Assembly (NCBI GenBank): GCA_031265715.1
Contig: JAISCG010000058.1
Coordinates: forward strand, 1 to 16,445
Direction: 5' to 3'
From: Holosporaceae bacterium
Lineage (GTDB): Bacteria > Pseudomonadota > Alphaproteobacteria > UBA3830
DNA: 16,445 nt
This document shows positions 1 through 6,225 of the stretch, in pieces. Within the stretch, counting starts at the first letter, position 1; each line of letters opens with the position of its first letter. Position numbers and translations under genes: made by a program. Under the pieces are notes generated by a model, which had not been told where the DNA came from, searched no databases, and saw nothing but the letters and a program-made list of their open reading frames with translations.

Positions 1-218
1 AACTGCATATCCTCAAAAACCGCTTTTTTCCCGAGTTTTTGGGCTATTAACTTCGCTAAATCCACGTCAAACCCGACAATTTCTCCGTTTTCATAGTATT
101 CGAACGGCGGATAATCTGCGCAAACCGCAAATTTCATCACATTTTTTTCATCTTTTTCTTTACAACCCGATAACAGAGAAAGAACGATCGTAAACAGTAT
201 GTGCATATACCTTTTCAT
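1..218 (-). CDS. Lipoprotein solute-binding protein, amino-acid type (SBP_bac_3), N-terminal part
   Basis: Partial gene that leaves the window at its left edge; 72 full codons are visible. The protein starts MKRYMHILF, has a hydrophobic stretch and a lipobox L-S-G-C (residues 16-19), so it should be lipid-anchored through Cys19. The mature part reads MKFAVCADYPPFEYYENG and then IVGFDVDLAKLIAQKLGKK. This is the standard beginning of family 3 periplasmic binding proteins (HisJ/ArtJ/GlnH relatives), which capture polar amino acids for an ABC importer. The ATG at 218-216 lies 15 bases after the stop of the PotG-like ATPase gene and has a G-rich stretch (GTGGGG) upstream, so the two are probably one operon. 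The pairing with a polyamine-type ATPase is odd, because those normally work with family 1 binding proteins. Ligand unknown. Confidence 0.85.
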   Translation of the reverse strand, partial: MKRYMHILFTIVLSLLSGCKEKDEKNVMKFAVCADYPPFEYYENGEIVGFDVDLAKLIAQKLGKKAVFEDMQ

Positions 219-233
219 GCTGCCCCACAGATT

Positions 234-1373
234 CTACATTGCCAAAATAATTCCGTTTTCCGATTTCCAGTGGAGAAATACTTCGTCGTCCCATTGAATC
301 GGGCGTTCGGCTGCGCGAACGGAGTTGGTTACCGTTGCAAAAATAATCGCCCCCGATCGAAGTTTCACGTGATAAATCGAAACGTCGCCCAAATATACGA
401 TATCTTTTACGATTCCGACAGTCCAATTGTAATCGCCTTTGGGCTGAACGTCGGTCAGCATAACTTTTTCCGGTCGAATCGCAACGCTGATTTGCGCTCC
501 CACGGGAACGGACGCCGACGGAGTGACATACAGATTTTTTTCCATTACCGTTGATTTTACGATCACGTGGTCGAGTTCTTCTTCAACGATGATCCCGTCG
601 AAGAGATTTACCGATCCGATGAAGTTCGCAACGTATTTTGAATTCGGGTATTCGTAAATTTCGGTCGGACCGCCGACCTGCAAAATGCGCCCTTCATTCA
701 TCAGGCCTATGCGGGATGACATCGTCATGGCTTCTTCCTGATCGTGGGAAACCATGATAAAAGTGACACCGACTTTTTCCTGAATATTGACCAACTCCAG
801 CTGCGTGCGCTCCCGCAATTTTTTATCGAGAGCTGCAAGAGGCTCGTCCAAAAGCACCAACTTCGGCTGTTTTACCAAACTGCGGGCCAGTGCCACGCGC
901 TGCCTCTCGCCTCCGGAGAGTTGCCCGGGTTTGCGTCGCTCGTAGCCGCTCATTTGAACGAGTTCAAGATATTCGTTCACCCGCTCTCTGATTTCATTTT
1001 TCGGCAGACCTTCCTGAATTAACCCGAAAGCAATATTTTGCTCGACGGTCATGTGGGGAAATAATGCGTAGGATTGAAATACCATGCTTACCGGCCGTTT
1101 GTAGGCGGGGGTATCCGTCATGTCGACGCCGTCGATGAAAATTTTCCCGGAAGTAGGGGATTCGAATCCCGCCAGCATACGCAGCAGCGTTGTTTTACCG
1201 CATCCGGATCGCCCCAGAAGCGAAAACAATTCTCCCCTGTAAATTGAGAGAGACACATCGTTAACGGCGACGCGTCCGCCGAAATTTTTTGTAATATTTT
1301 TTATGGATACGTAGGGCTTCGCCTTCGGATCTTGCCAGGCTTCCGGATCGATCAGATGTTTAGACAGAACCAT
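234..1373 (-). CDS. potG: PotG/PotA-like ABC transporter ATP-binding protein
   Basis: A 379-residue importer ATPase, close to the usual length of PotG/PotA (about 375-380). Walker A GRSGCGKT (54-61), Q-loop Gln100 in VFQSYALFPHMTVEQNIAF, signature LSGGE (152-156), Walker B LVLLDE (172-177) and switch His210 in VSHDQEEAM are all present. The part after about residue 235 is the TOBE-type regulatory domain. The Q-loop region and the segment EIYEYPNSKYVANFIGSVN closely resemble PotG of putrescine transporters, so the likely role is energising uptake of a polyamine or similar small solute at the inner face of the membrane. It follows the YbjN-family gene after 11 bases and is followed at 15 bases by a family 3 binding-protein gene. 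No permease gene is visible; it may lie to the left. An AGGA sits 9 bases before the ATG. Confidence 0.9.
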   Translation of the reverse strand: MVLSKHLIDPEAWQDPKAKPYVSIKNITKNFGGRVAVNDVSLSIYRGELFSLLGRSGCGKTTLLRMLAGFESPTSGKIFIDGVDMTDTPAYKRPVSMVFQSYALFPHMTVEQNIAFGLIQEGLPKNEIRERVNEYLELVQMSGYERRKPGQLSGGERQRVALARSLVKQPKLVLLDEPLAALDKKLRERTQLELVNIQEKVGVTFIMVSHDQEEAMTMSSRIGLMNEGRILQVGGPTEIYEYPNSKYVANFIGSVNLFDGIIVEEELDHVIVKSTVMEKNLYVTPSASVPVGAQISVAIRPEKVMLTDVQPKGDYNWTVGIVKDIVYLGDVSIYHVKLRSGAIIFATVTNSVRAAERPIQWDDEVFLHWKSENGIILAM

Positions 1374-1384
1374 GTGTAATTTTC

Positions 1385-1876
1385 CTATGCTTCCCCGGCT
1401 TCTTCCAAAAACAATGCGTTAAGCGTCGAATCCCGGGTTTTTTTATTATCTGTGATGATGATGGCAAAATAATGATAAAAACGATTACATTCGTCTGTTA
1501 TCAGCTGAATTATCGACTCAACCGACGTTTCGTCCATCAAAAACGACGACATGAAGGGAATCGTCAGACTGTACACAACACGATTTTCGTCCGACAATAG
1601 ATCAAAATGTCCAATCCAAATTTTTTCGTTCACTTTTGCGACAGCGTCCGCAATTGCCAATCGTTTATTTTTCGGAGCGGAAAGATCCATGTCGCAGGAA
1701 AAATATACGATCTCGCAGTCTGCCCTGAAAATAACGGACAAAATGTACCTTGGCAGCTCATCTTTCAGAAGAACTGAGATTTCGTTATTATCAACCCTGC
1801 TGAAATCAAGATCCGTTTTGATTGCAAACATCTCTGTCAGGTCGATCGGGTTAGCTTCCAAATTATCTTCTCCCAT
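1385..1876 (-). CDS. YbjN domain-containing protein
   Basis: A 163-residue cytoplasmic protein without signal peptide or membrane segment. Recognised from the overall pattern of alphaproteobacterial YbjN-family proteins: an early NPIDL, the segment VYFSCDMDLSAPKNKR in the middle, then VNEKIWIGHFDL, ITDECNRFYHYFAI and a C-terminal ALFLEEAGEA. The fold resembles type III secretion chaperones, and E. coli YbjN is linked to stress and motility regulation, but the biochemical role of the family is not settled. It is the first gene of a minus-strand run with the PotG-like ATPase and the binding protein. The ATG at 1876 has no clear Shine-Dalgarno sequence upstream and I found no convincing -35/-10 pair for it in 1877-1990. 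Family call confident; function not known. Confidence 0.85.
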   Translation of the reverse strand: MGEDNLEANPIDLTEMFAIKTDLDFSRVDNNEISVLLKDELPRYILSVIFRADCEIVYFSCDMDLSAPKNKRLAIADAVAKVNEKIWIGHFDLLSDENRVVYSLTIPFMSSFLMDETSVESIIQLITDECNRFYHYFAIIITDNKKTRDSTLNALFLEEAGEA

Positions 1877-1989
1877 AGTTTGACGGGTAAGACTATCATA
1901 AAAATTATCATTTTAAAAACTTAATGTGTTTTTGTTTGTGGCGGAATTAAATGCCCCCTATCTGAATTATAAAAAAGGCAAAATAAAGA

Positions 1990-2018
1990 TTGACGTCGTG
2001 GCGTGCTTTTGATATAAG
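1990..2018 (+). promoter_or_regulatory. Sigma70-like promoter for the LRR_5 protein gene
   Basis: TTGACG (1990-1995), a 17-base spacer and TATAAG (2013-2018): five of six consensus matches in each box with ideal spacing. Transcription would start near 2025, leaving about 28 bases before the ATG at 2053. This argues against the longer reading frame that begins with TTG at 1990, because that codon would lie inside the -35 box. Confidence 0.7.
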
Positions 2019-2052
2019 AAATCGTTGTTGTGAGTATCATATAGAGGGGAAA

Positions 2053-2994
2053 ATGAAAAAAATATTTATAATGTTTGCCATTGGTTGGCAATTTGCTTCC
2101 GGCGCCATGGATTTAGAAGATTCGTATGCCGGAATTGTAATTGAATCACTTGTTTACAGTAAGGGGTTCGAGTGTCATGCCGGTGAAATTTCCTGTTATT
2201 CTCCAGTAATACGTGAGTATGGGATGCATAATAGAGAATTTACTCCGATTCTATTTCCCAGAAGTAGTATAGTAAGAAACGGGGTTCGATTTTTGGTAAC
2301 ATCAATGGAAAATCCTATCGTTGATGAAGTATCTCCGACTCCTCCGATGGATCCGGAGGATGATGTGATAAGGTTTTATTTGGAAGAGTGCGACGATACT
2401 TTAAGATTTGTATGTATTCCCGCCAGTGTACGCGTTGTAAGCGAATTTTGTTTTTTTCGGTGTAACGGATTGACAGAGGTAGTATTTGAGTATAACTCTC
2501 AATTGAGGTATGTTAGAAGAAATGCTTTTGAGTCGTGTCTTTCTCTGCGATCAATGAACATTCCGAAAAGTGTACAGGTTTTAGGTGCACGTTGTTTTGC
2601 TTTTTGCAAAGGATTGGGTAGTTTGACATTCGAGCCGGAGGCTGGTTTGGAGTGGATTGAAGAAATGGCTTTCCATGATTGCCTGTCTCTGAGATTAATA
2701 ATCCTTCCGAATGGTACGAATGTCTTTCAGGAATATTCTTGGGAAAAACCGAGTTGGGACTTTGGCTCGTATCAAGGTATATCTGTTTACCCAAATTGGG
2801 AAGATTTCGGTGATGCAGATCTGAATTCGCTTGCGGAGACATATGAAACGCCTCTGAATTTGTCTATGGAGACACGTGAAACGCCCAGTCTTTTTTCGAT
2901 TGCTTGTGAGGATTCCAGTGATGCAGATCTGAATTCGCTTGCGGAGACACGTGAAACGCCCAGTCTTTTTTCGATTGTTTGGGAGGATTCCTGA
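2053..2994 (+). CDS. Exported leucine-rich-repeat (LRR_5/BspA-like) protein with duplicated C-terminal tail
   Basis: A 313-residue protein. The ATG at 2053 follows GAGGGG after 3 bases and begins a typical signal peptide (MKKIFIMFAIGWQFASGA, cleavage probably near residue 18), so it should leave the cytoplasm by the Sec route. Residues about 116-222 contain four and a half repeats of the LRR_5 (BspA/TpLRR) type: L..V.IP.SV.VVS..CFF.C..L, then variants ending RRNAFESC, GARCFAFC and EEMAFHDC. Such domains usually mediate protein or surface contacts. The tail (about 250-313) is a low-complexity acidic segment in which DADLNSLAET occurs twice and ETRETPSLFSI occurs twice, matched by near-identical DNA repeats. 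The gene has its own promoter and no operon partner. By eye it is more AT-rich than the housekeeping genes. A role in host contact is inference; the specific function is unknown. Confidence 0.8.
   Translation: MKKIFIMFAIGWQFASGAMDLEDSYAGIVIESLVYSKGFECHAGEISCYSPVIREYGMHNREFTPILFPRSSIVRNGVRFLVTSMENPIVDEVSPTPPMDPEDDVIRFYLEECDDTLRFVCIPASVRVVSEFCFFRCNGLTEVVFEYNSQLRYVRRNAFESCLSLRSMNIPKSVQVLGARCFAFCKGLGSLTFEPEAGLEWIEEMAFHDCLSLRLIILPNGTNVFQEYSWEKPSWDFGSYQGISVYPNWEDFGDADLNSLAETYETPLNLSMETRETPSLFSIACEDSSDADLNSLAETRETPSLFSIVWEDS
2810..2991 (+). repeat. Interleaved in-frame duplications in the tail of the LRR_5 gene
   Basis: Two repeat pairs overlap here. The word starting GTGATGCAGATCTGAATTCG occurs at 2810 and again at 2918, 108 bases (36 codons) apart, and continues through GCGGAGACA in both copies. 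A second unit, identical over 35 bases and containing ACACGTGAAACGCCCAGTC, occurs at 2868-2902 and 2943-2977, 75 bases (25 codons) apart, and continues as a close match to about 2916 and 2991. Both spacings are multiples of three, so the frame is kept. The near-perfect DNA identity suggests recent duplication followed by loss of 11 codons from the second copy. Confidence 0.9.
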
Positions 2995-3055
2995 TCACCT
3001 GATCAGATCACTTTTGGAAGTTGTTGAATTTTTCCGTGCAGTAACGTGTTTTGCT

Positions 3056-3125
3056 CTTACTACCCGTCTCATTTGACTGAGTGTTTCATCTCGTCATTGC
3101 GAGAAACGGCGCGACGGGTGGTAAG
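3056..3125. repeat. Nested imperfect palindrome in the LRR/secB gap
   Basis: CTTACTACCCGTC (3056-3068) pairs with GACGGGTGGTAAG (3113-3125) over 13 positions with one G-T pair. Inside lies a second stem, GTTT-CAT-CTCG, loop TCATTG, CGAG-AAAC. The inner part, CGTCATTGCGAGAAACGGCG, resembles the start of the larger palindromic element at 9354-9465, and the right arm occurs again at 9502-9514. There is no T-run after it, so it is not a typical intrinsic terminator. The rest of the gap 2995-3142 shows nothing else I can name. Confidence 0.6.
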
Positions 3126-3142
3126 ATTCTGCGTAAATGCGC

Positions 3143-3171
3143 TTGCAGTGTTCGAGTTCATGCTATATCAT
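3143..3171 (+). promoter_or_regulatory. Candidate sigma70-like promoter for secB-polA-HMGR
   Basis: TTGCAG (3143-3148), a 17-base spacer and TATCAT (3166-3171). Transcription would begin near 3178, 22 bases before the chosen secB start at 3200. The match is fair rather than strong, and the placement between a repeat element and the first gene of the block supports it. Confidence 0.5.
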
Positions 3172-3199
3172 CTGCCGGTTAAGTATGAAGAGAGGATTT

Positions 3200-3655
3200 A
3201 TGGTGGAAAAAAACGGGCATAATTTAGCAATATTATCCCAGTATATAAAGGATTTATCGTTTGAAAATATCAATTCGCTTTCCCAGGCCGGCGCCCTTGA
3301 TAAGCAGCCGCAGATTGATGTTCAGGTCAGAGTGGACGTCGAATCCGGCAGTAAGCCGAATGTGTATTTCATATCCCTGGTGACCGAAATCAGCGCAAAA
3401 ACAGAAAAACCGCTGTTTATTTTGGAATTGGACTACACCGGAGAATTTCTGGTGGAGGGATTCCCGGATGACCTTATCAACCTTATTTTGTATGTGGAAT
3501 GTCCGAGACTGCTGTTCCCGTTCGTTCGTTGCATAGTCGCCAATACGGCGGTTGACGGCGGATTCCCTCCGTTGTATCTGTCTTCGTTCAATTTTATGGA
3601 AATGTACATGCAGCAATTGGAAGCAAGCAAAACTCAGACTCCGGAGAATGAGTAG
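3200..3655 (+). CDS. secB: Protein-export chaperone SecB
   Basis: A 151-residue homologue of SecB, the tetrameric chaperone that keeps preproteins unfolded and hands them to SecA. Recognisable family segments in order: LSQYIKDLSFENINS near the start, PQIDVQVRVDVE, the strand region EKPLFILELDYTGEFLVEG, then CPRLLFPFVR and DGGFPPLYLSSFNF near the end. ATG 3200 is preferred over upstream in-frame codons (3137, 3185) because it follows GAGAGG closely and lies just behind a candidate promoter; 3185 has no ribosome-binding site. The last codons overlap the polA start by 8 bases, which suggests coupled translation. The exported proteins in this window (two LRR proteins, one lipoprotein) are possible clients, which is inference. 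Confidence 0.93.
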   Translation: MVEKNGHNLAILSQYIKDLSFENINSLSQAGALDKQPQIDVQVRVDVESGSKPNVYFISLVTEISAKTEKPLFILELDYTGEFLVEGFPDDLINLILYVECPRLLFPFVRCIVANTAVDGGFPPLYLSSFNFMEMYMQQLEASKTQTPENE

Positions 3656-6212
3656 TCGTCCGCTGGCGATCCTCGTAGACGGATCCGGTTTTATATACAG
3701 AGCCTACTATGCGATGCCGCAGCTGACGGACGGAGCGGGGCGTTCTGTGGGAGCCGTCTACGGGTTTTGTTCAATGCTGATTTCGCTGTTGAATAAGCAT
3801 GAGTCCGATTTGTTCTGCGTGGTGATGGACAGCGGCAGAGAGACTTTTCGCAGCGAAATCTATCCTGAGTACAAAAGTAACCGCGACGAAACTCCGGAGG
3901 AGTTGAAATCGCAGACGCCGATACTTCGGGAAGCGTGCGAGGCATTCGGTGTTCCGACAATTTTCAAAAAAGGGTTTGAGGCCGACGATATCATCGCAAC
4001 CTGCGCTCACAGGTTGTCCGAACTCGGCTACGACGTGAGGATAATTTCTTCGGATAAGGATTTGATGCAACTGATAACGAATAACGTTCAGATGTTCGAT
4101 CCGCTGAAATCCAAAATTATAAAAACAGAGCAGGTGTGGGAAAAATACGGAGTTTTGCCGTCGCAAATGGTGTTTTTTCAGGGGCTGACCGGAGATCCCT
4201 CCGATAATGTTCCGGGTGTCCGGGGAATCGGGCCGAAGACGGCGGCGAAACTCGTAAACGAATTTCAAACGCCGGATATTTTGTACAGAAATATCGATAA
4301 AGTAAAAGTCGAAAAAACACGCAAGATGCTGATTGAGCAGAGGGAACGCGCGGAGATTTCTCTGAAGCTGGTTGCCCTGAGAAAAGACGTGGAACTCGAT
4401 TGCGACTTGGAAAGTCTTCGCATATCCTATGATTTGGGCAGAGTCACGACTTTTTTGTCGGAACTCGGGTTTAATTCTCTGGTGAAAAGACTCGATCGGC
4501 GCAAATCGACGCTGCGTCCTCGTACGACGATTACTTCTCCGAGGGAATTGGTAAATTTTTTCGAATTGAATCGCGTCCAAAAATTCGGTTTTTTCTTTTC
4601 TTCATGTTCGGACGGCAGACATATGCTGGCCATGTGCTGCGGCAGCCAAACGGCTTGCTGCATTTTTTCCCCGGATAATAGCGCAGATTTGTTTAATCAA
4701 TGTCTCACTCTTCGCGAAATTTGCGACACGCTGAAGCCGTATCTCGAGGATCCGTCCGTGAAAAAGATCGGCCTGAGAAATGCGGTTCGTTATTTTAAAA
4801 ATACGGAACCGAAATCCTACGATGATTTGCAGGTGATGACCTGGCTGCTCTACGGCGTTTCCGGGGATGAGGTGGGGGTTATTTTCCCGGGGAATGATGA
4901 TCCGATTTGCCGGTTGTCGTTTAAAAATATCTGCGAACCGGATCAAATTTGCGCAATTTCCGAGCTTATTTTCGATAATTATGATGATGTTGTCCGCGAT
5001 TTGGAGAAAAATAATCTGCTGAAGATTTATCGGGAGACAGATCAACCGTTGATCAATATTCTGAAAAATATGGAGGAAAACGGGATAAAAGTTTCTCTGA
5101 AAAAATTAAACGAGCTGTCCGCGGAATTTTCCGAAAAAGTGAGAGAAACGGAAAATAAGATTTTTGCGTTGGCCGGATGCAGATTTAACGTCGGCTCCGT
5201 TAATCAACTGTCGGACGTGCTTTTTAACAAGATGAATATTCCCGCGCCGAAAAAAGGAATGTCGCTGGATGCCGCCGGCCTGGAGGAATTGTCCGAGTAC
5301 AGTCCGATTATCGAGCTGATCGTTCAGTGGCGCCAGAGGACTAAATTGCTGAATACCTACACCGGAGCTCTGGTAAAATTGGCCGATCCGGAAACCGACA
5401 GGGTGCATACGACTTTCAATATGACTTCCACGGTGACCGGGAGATTGTCGTCCTCCAATCCCAATCTGCAAAGTATTCCGCACGCGACCGAGGAGGGGCG
5501 ACAGGTTCGCGAGGCTTTTATAAGCGAGGAGGGGTATCAGCTTGTTTCATTTGATTATTCTCAGATAGAACTGAGGGTTTTGTCCCATGTCGCCGGCATA
5601 AAATCATTGCAGGAGGCTTTTGCCGCAAACCAAGACGTACATACCATAACCGCAGCCGGCGTTTTCGGAGTGAATTTGGAAGAGGTCACGGACAGGATGC
5701 GTTTTCGCGCAAAAATTATTAATTTCGGAATAATTTACGGAATGTCTCCGGCGAAATTGGCCCGGGTGCTGGACATTTCGGTGGAAGAGGCCCGCAATTA
5801 TATCGATAATTATTTGCAGAAATTCCGGGAATTCGAAAAATATCGGGAAGAGACGATGAAGTTTGCAAGAAAATACAGCTACGTCAATACTCTGAGCGGA
5901 AGGCGTTGTTACATAAGGAATATTGTGTCGGCGAACTATTCTCTTCGCCAGTTTTCGGAAAGACAGGCCCTGAACGCCACCATTCAGGGGAGCGTCGCGG
6001 ATATAGTCAAGACGGCCATGATCAATGTGTTCCCGCATTTGCCCGAGCTTCATTCAAAAATGCTGATTCAGGTGCATGACGAACTGATTTTCGAAACAAA
6101 GAATGAGTTCGTGGATCAATCCATTCTTGTGATAAAGAAAATTATGGAGAATGTCGTGAAATTGTCCGTTCCCCTGGACGTAAATGTGAAATTCGGGAAT
6201 TATCTCGGGTAG
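3648..6212 (+). CDS. polA: DNA polymerase I, 3'-5' proofreading site apparently lost
   Basis: An 854-residue family A polymerase for Okazaki-fragment maturation and repair synthesis. The 5' nuclease domain (about 1-290) has AILVDGSGFIYRAYYAMP, FRSEIYPEYKSNR, GFEADDIIA, SSDKDL and the hairpin-helix-hairpin segment GDPSDNVPGVRGIGPKTAAK. The polymerase domain has motif A DYSQIELR (636-643), motif B with Lys689, Phe693 and Tyr697 (RAKIINFGIIYG), and motif C VHDE (809-812), all intact. The central exonuclease-like domain is present, but the first acidic motif (DTE in E. coli) reads FGFFFSSCSD (313-322) and the second region reads IGLRNAVRYF, so the metal-binding acidic residues seem to be missing. 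ATG 3648 follows CCGGAG and overlaps secB by 8 bases; an upstream ATG at 3552 would add 32 residues encoded inside secB with no family resemblance. Confidence 0.95.
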   Translation: MSSRPLAILVDGSGFIYRAYYAMPQLTDGAGRSVGAVYGFCSMLISLLNKHESDLFCVVMDSGRETFRSEIYPEYKSNRDETPEELKSQTPILREACEAFGVPTIFKKGFEADDIIATCAHRLSELGYDVRIISSDKDLMQLITNNVQMFDPLKSKIIKTEQVWEKYGVLPSQMVFFQGLTGDPSDNVPGVRGIGPKTAAKLVNEFQTPDILYRNIDKVKVEKTRKMLIEQRERAEISLKLVALRKDVELDCDLESLRISYDLGRVTTFLSELGFNSLVKRLDRRKSTLRPRTTITSPRELVNFFELNRVQKFGFFFSSCSDGRHMLAMCCGSQTACCIFSPDNSADLFNQCLTLREICDTLKPYLEDPSVKKIGLRNAVRYFKNTEPKSYDDLQVMTWLLYGVSGDEVGVIFPGNDDPICRLSFKNICEPDQICAISELIFDNYDDVVRDLEKNNLLKIYRETDQPLINILKNMEENGIKVSLKKLNELSAEFSEKVRETENKIFALAGCRFNVGSVNQLSDVLFNKMNIPAPKKGMSLDAAGLEELSEYSPIIELIVQWRQRTKLLNTYTGALVKLADPETDRVHTTFNMTSTVTGRLSSSNPNLQSIPHATEEGRQVREAFISEEGYQLVSFDYSQIELRVLSHVAGIKSLQEAFAANQDVHTITAAGVFGVNLEEVTDRMRFRAKIINFGIIYGMSPAKLARVLDISVEEARNYIDNYLQKFREFEKYREETMKFARKYSYVNTLSGRRCYIRNIVSANYSLRQFSERQALNATIQGSVADIVKTAMINVFPHLPELHSKMLIQVHDELIFETKNEFVDQSILVIKKIMENVVKLSVPLDVNVKFGNYLG

Positions 6213-6225
6213 TAGGGTAAAAAAC

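Noticed and set aside
1990..2052. An N-terminal extension of the LRR_5 protein from TTG at 1990
   Set aside because: It would begin inside the -35 box, and the ATG at 2053 has a good ribosome-binding site followed directly by a signal peptide.
2995..3035. An intrinsic terminator after the LRR_5 gene (TGATCACCTGATCAGATCA region)
   Set aside because: The local palindrome is short and AT-rich with no following T-run, so there is no real support.
3771..4580. A 269-codon minus-strand frame inside polA, with several similar frames inside ftsE, prfA, glmM and HMGR
   Set aside because: They lie antisense to strongly conserved genes, are Arg/His-rich in the manner of shadow frames, and show no family motif or start signal.
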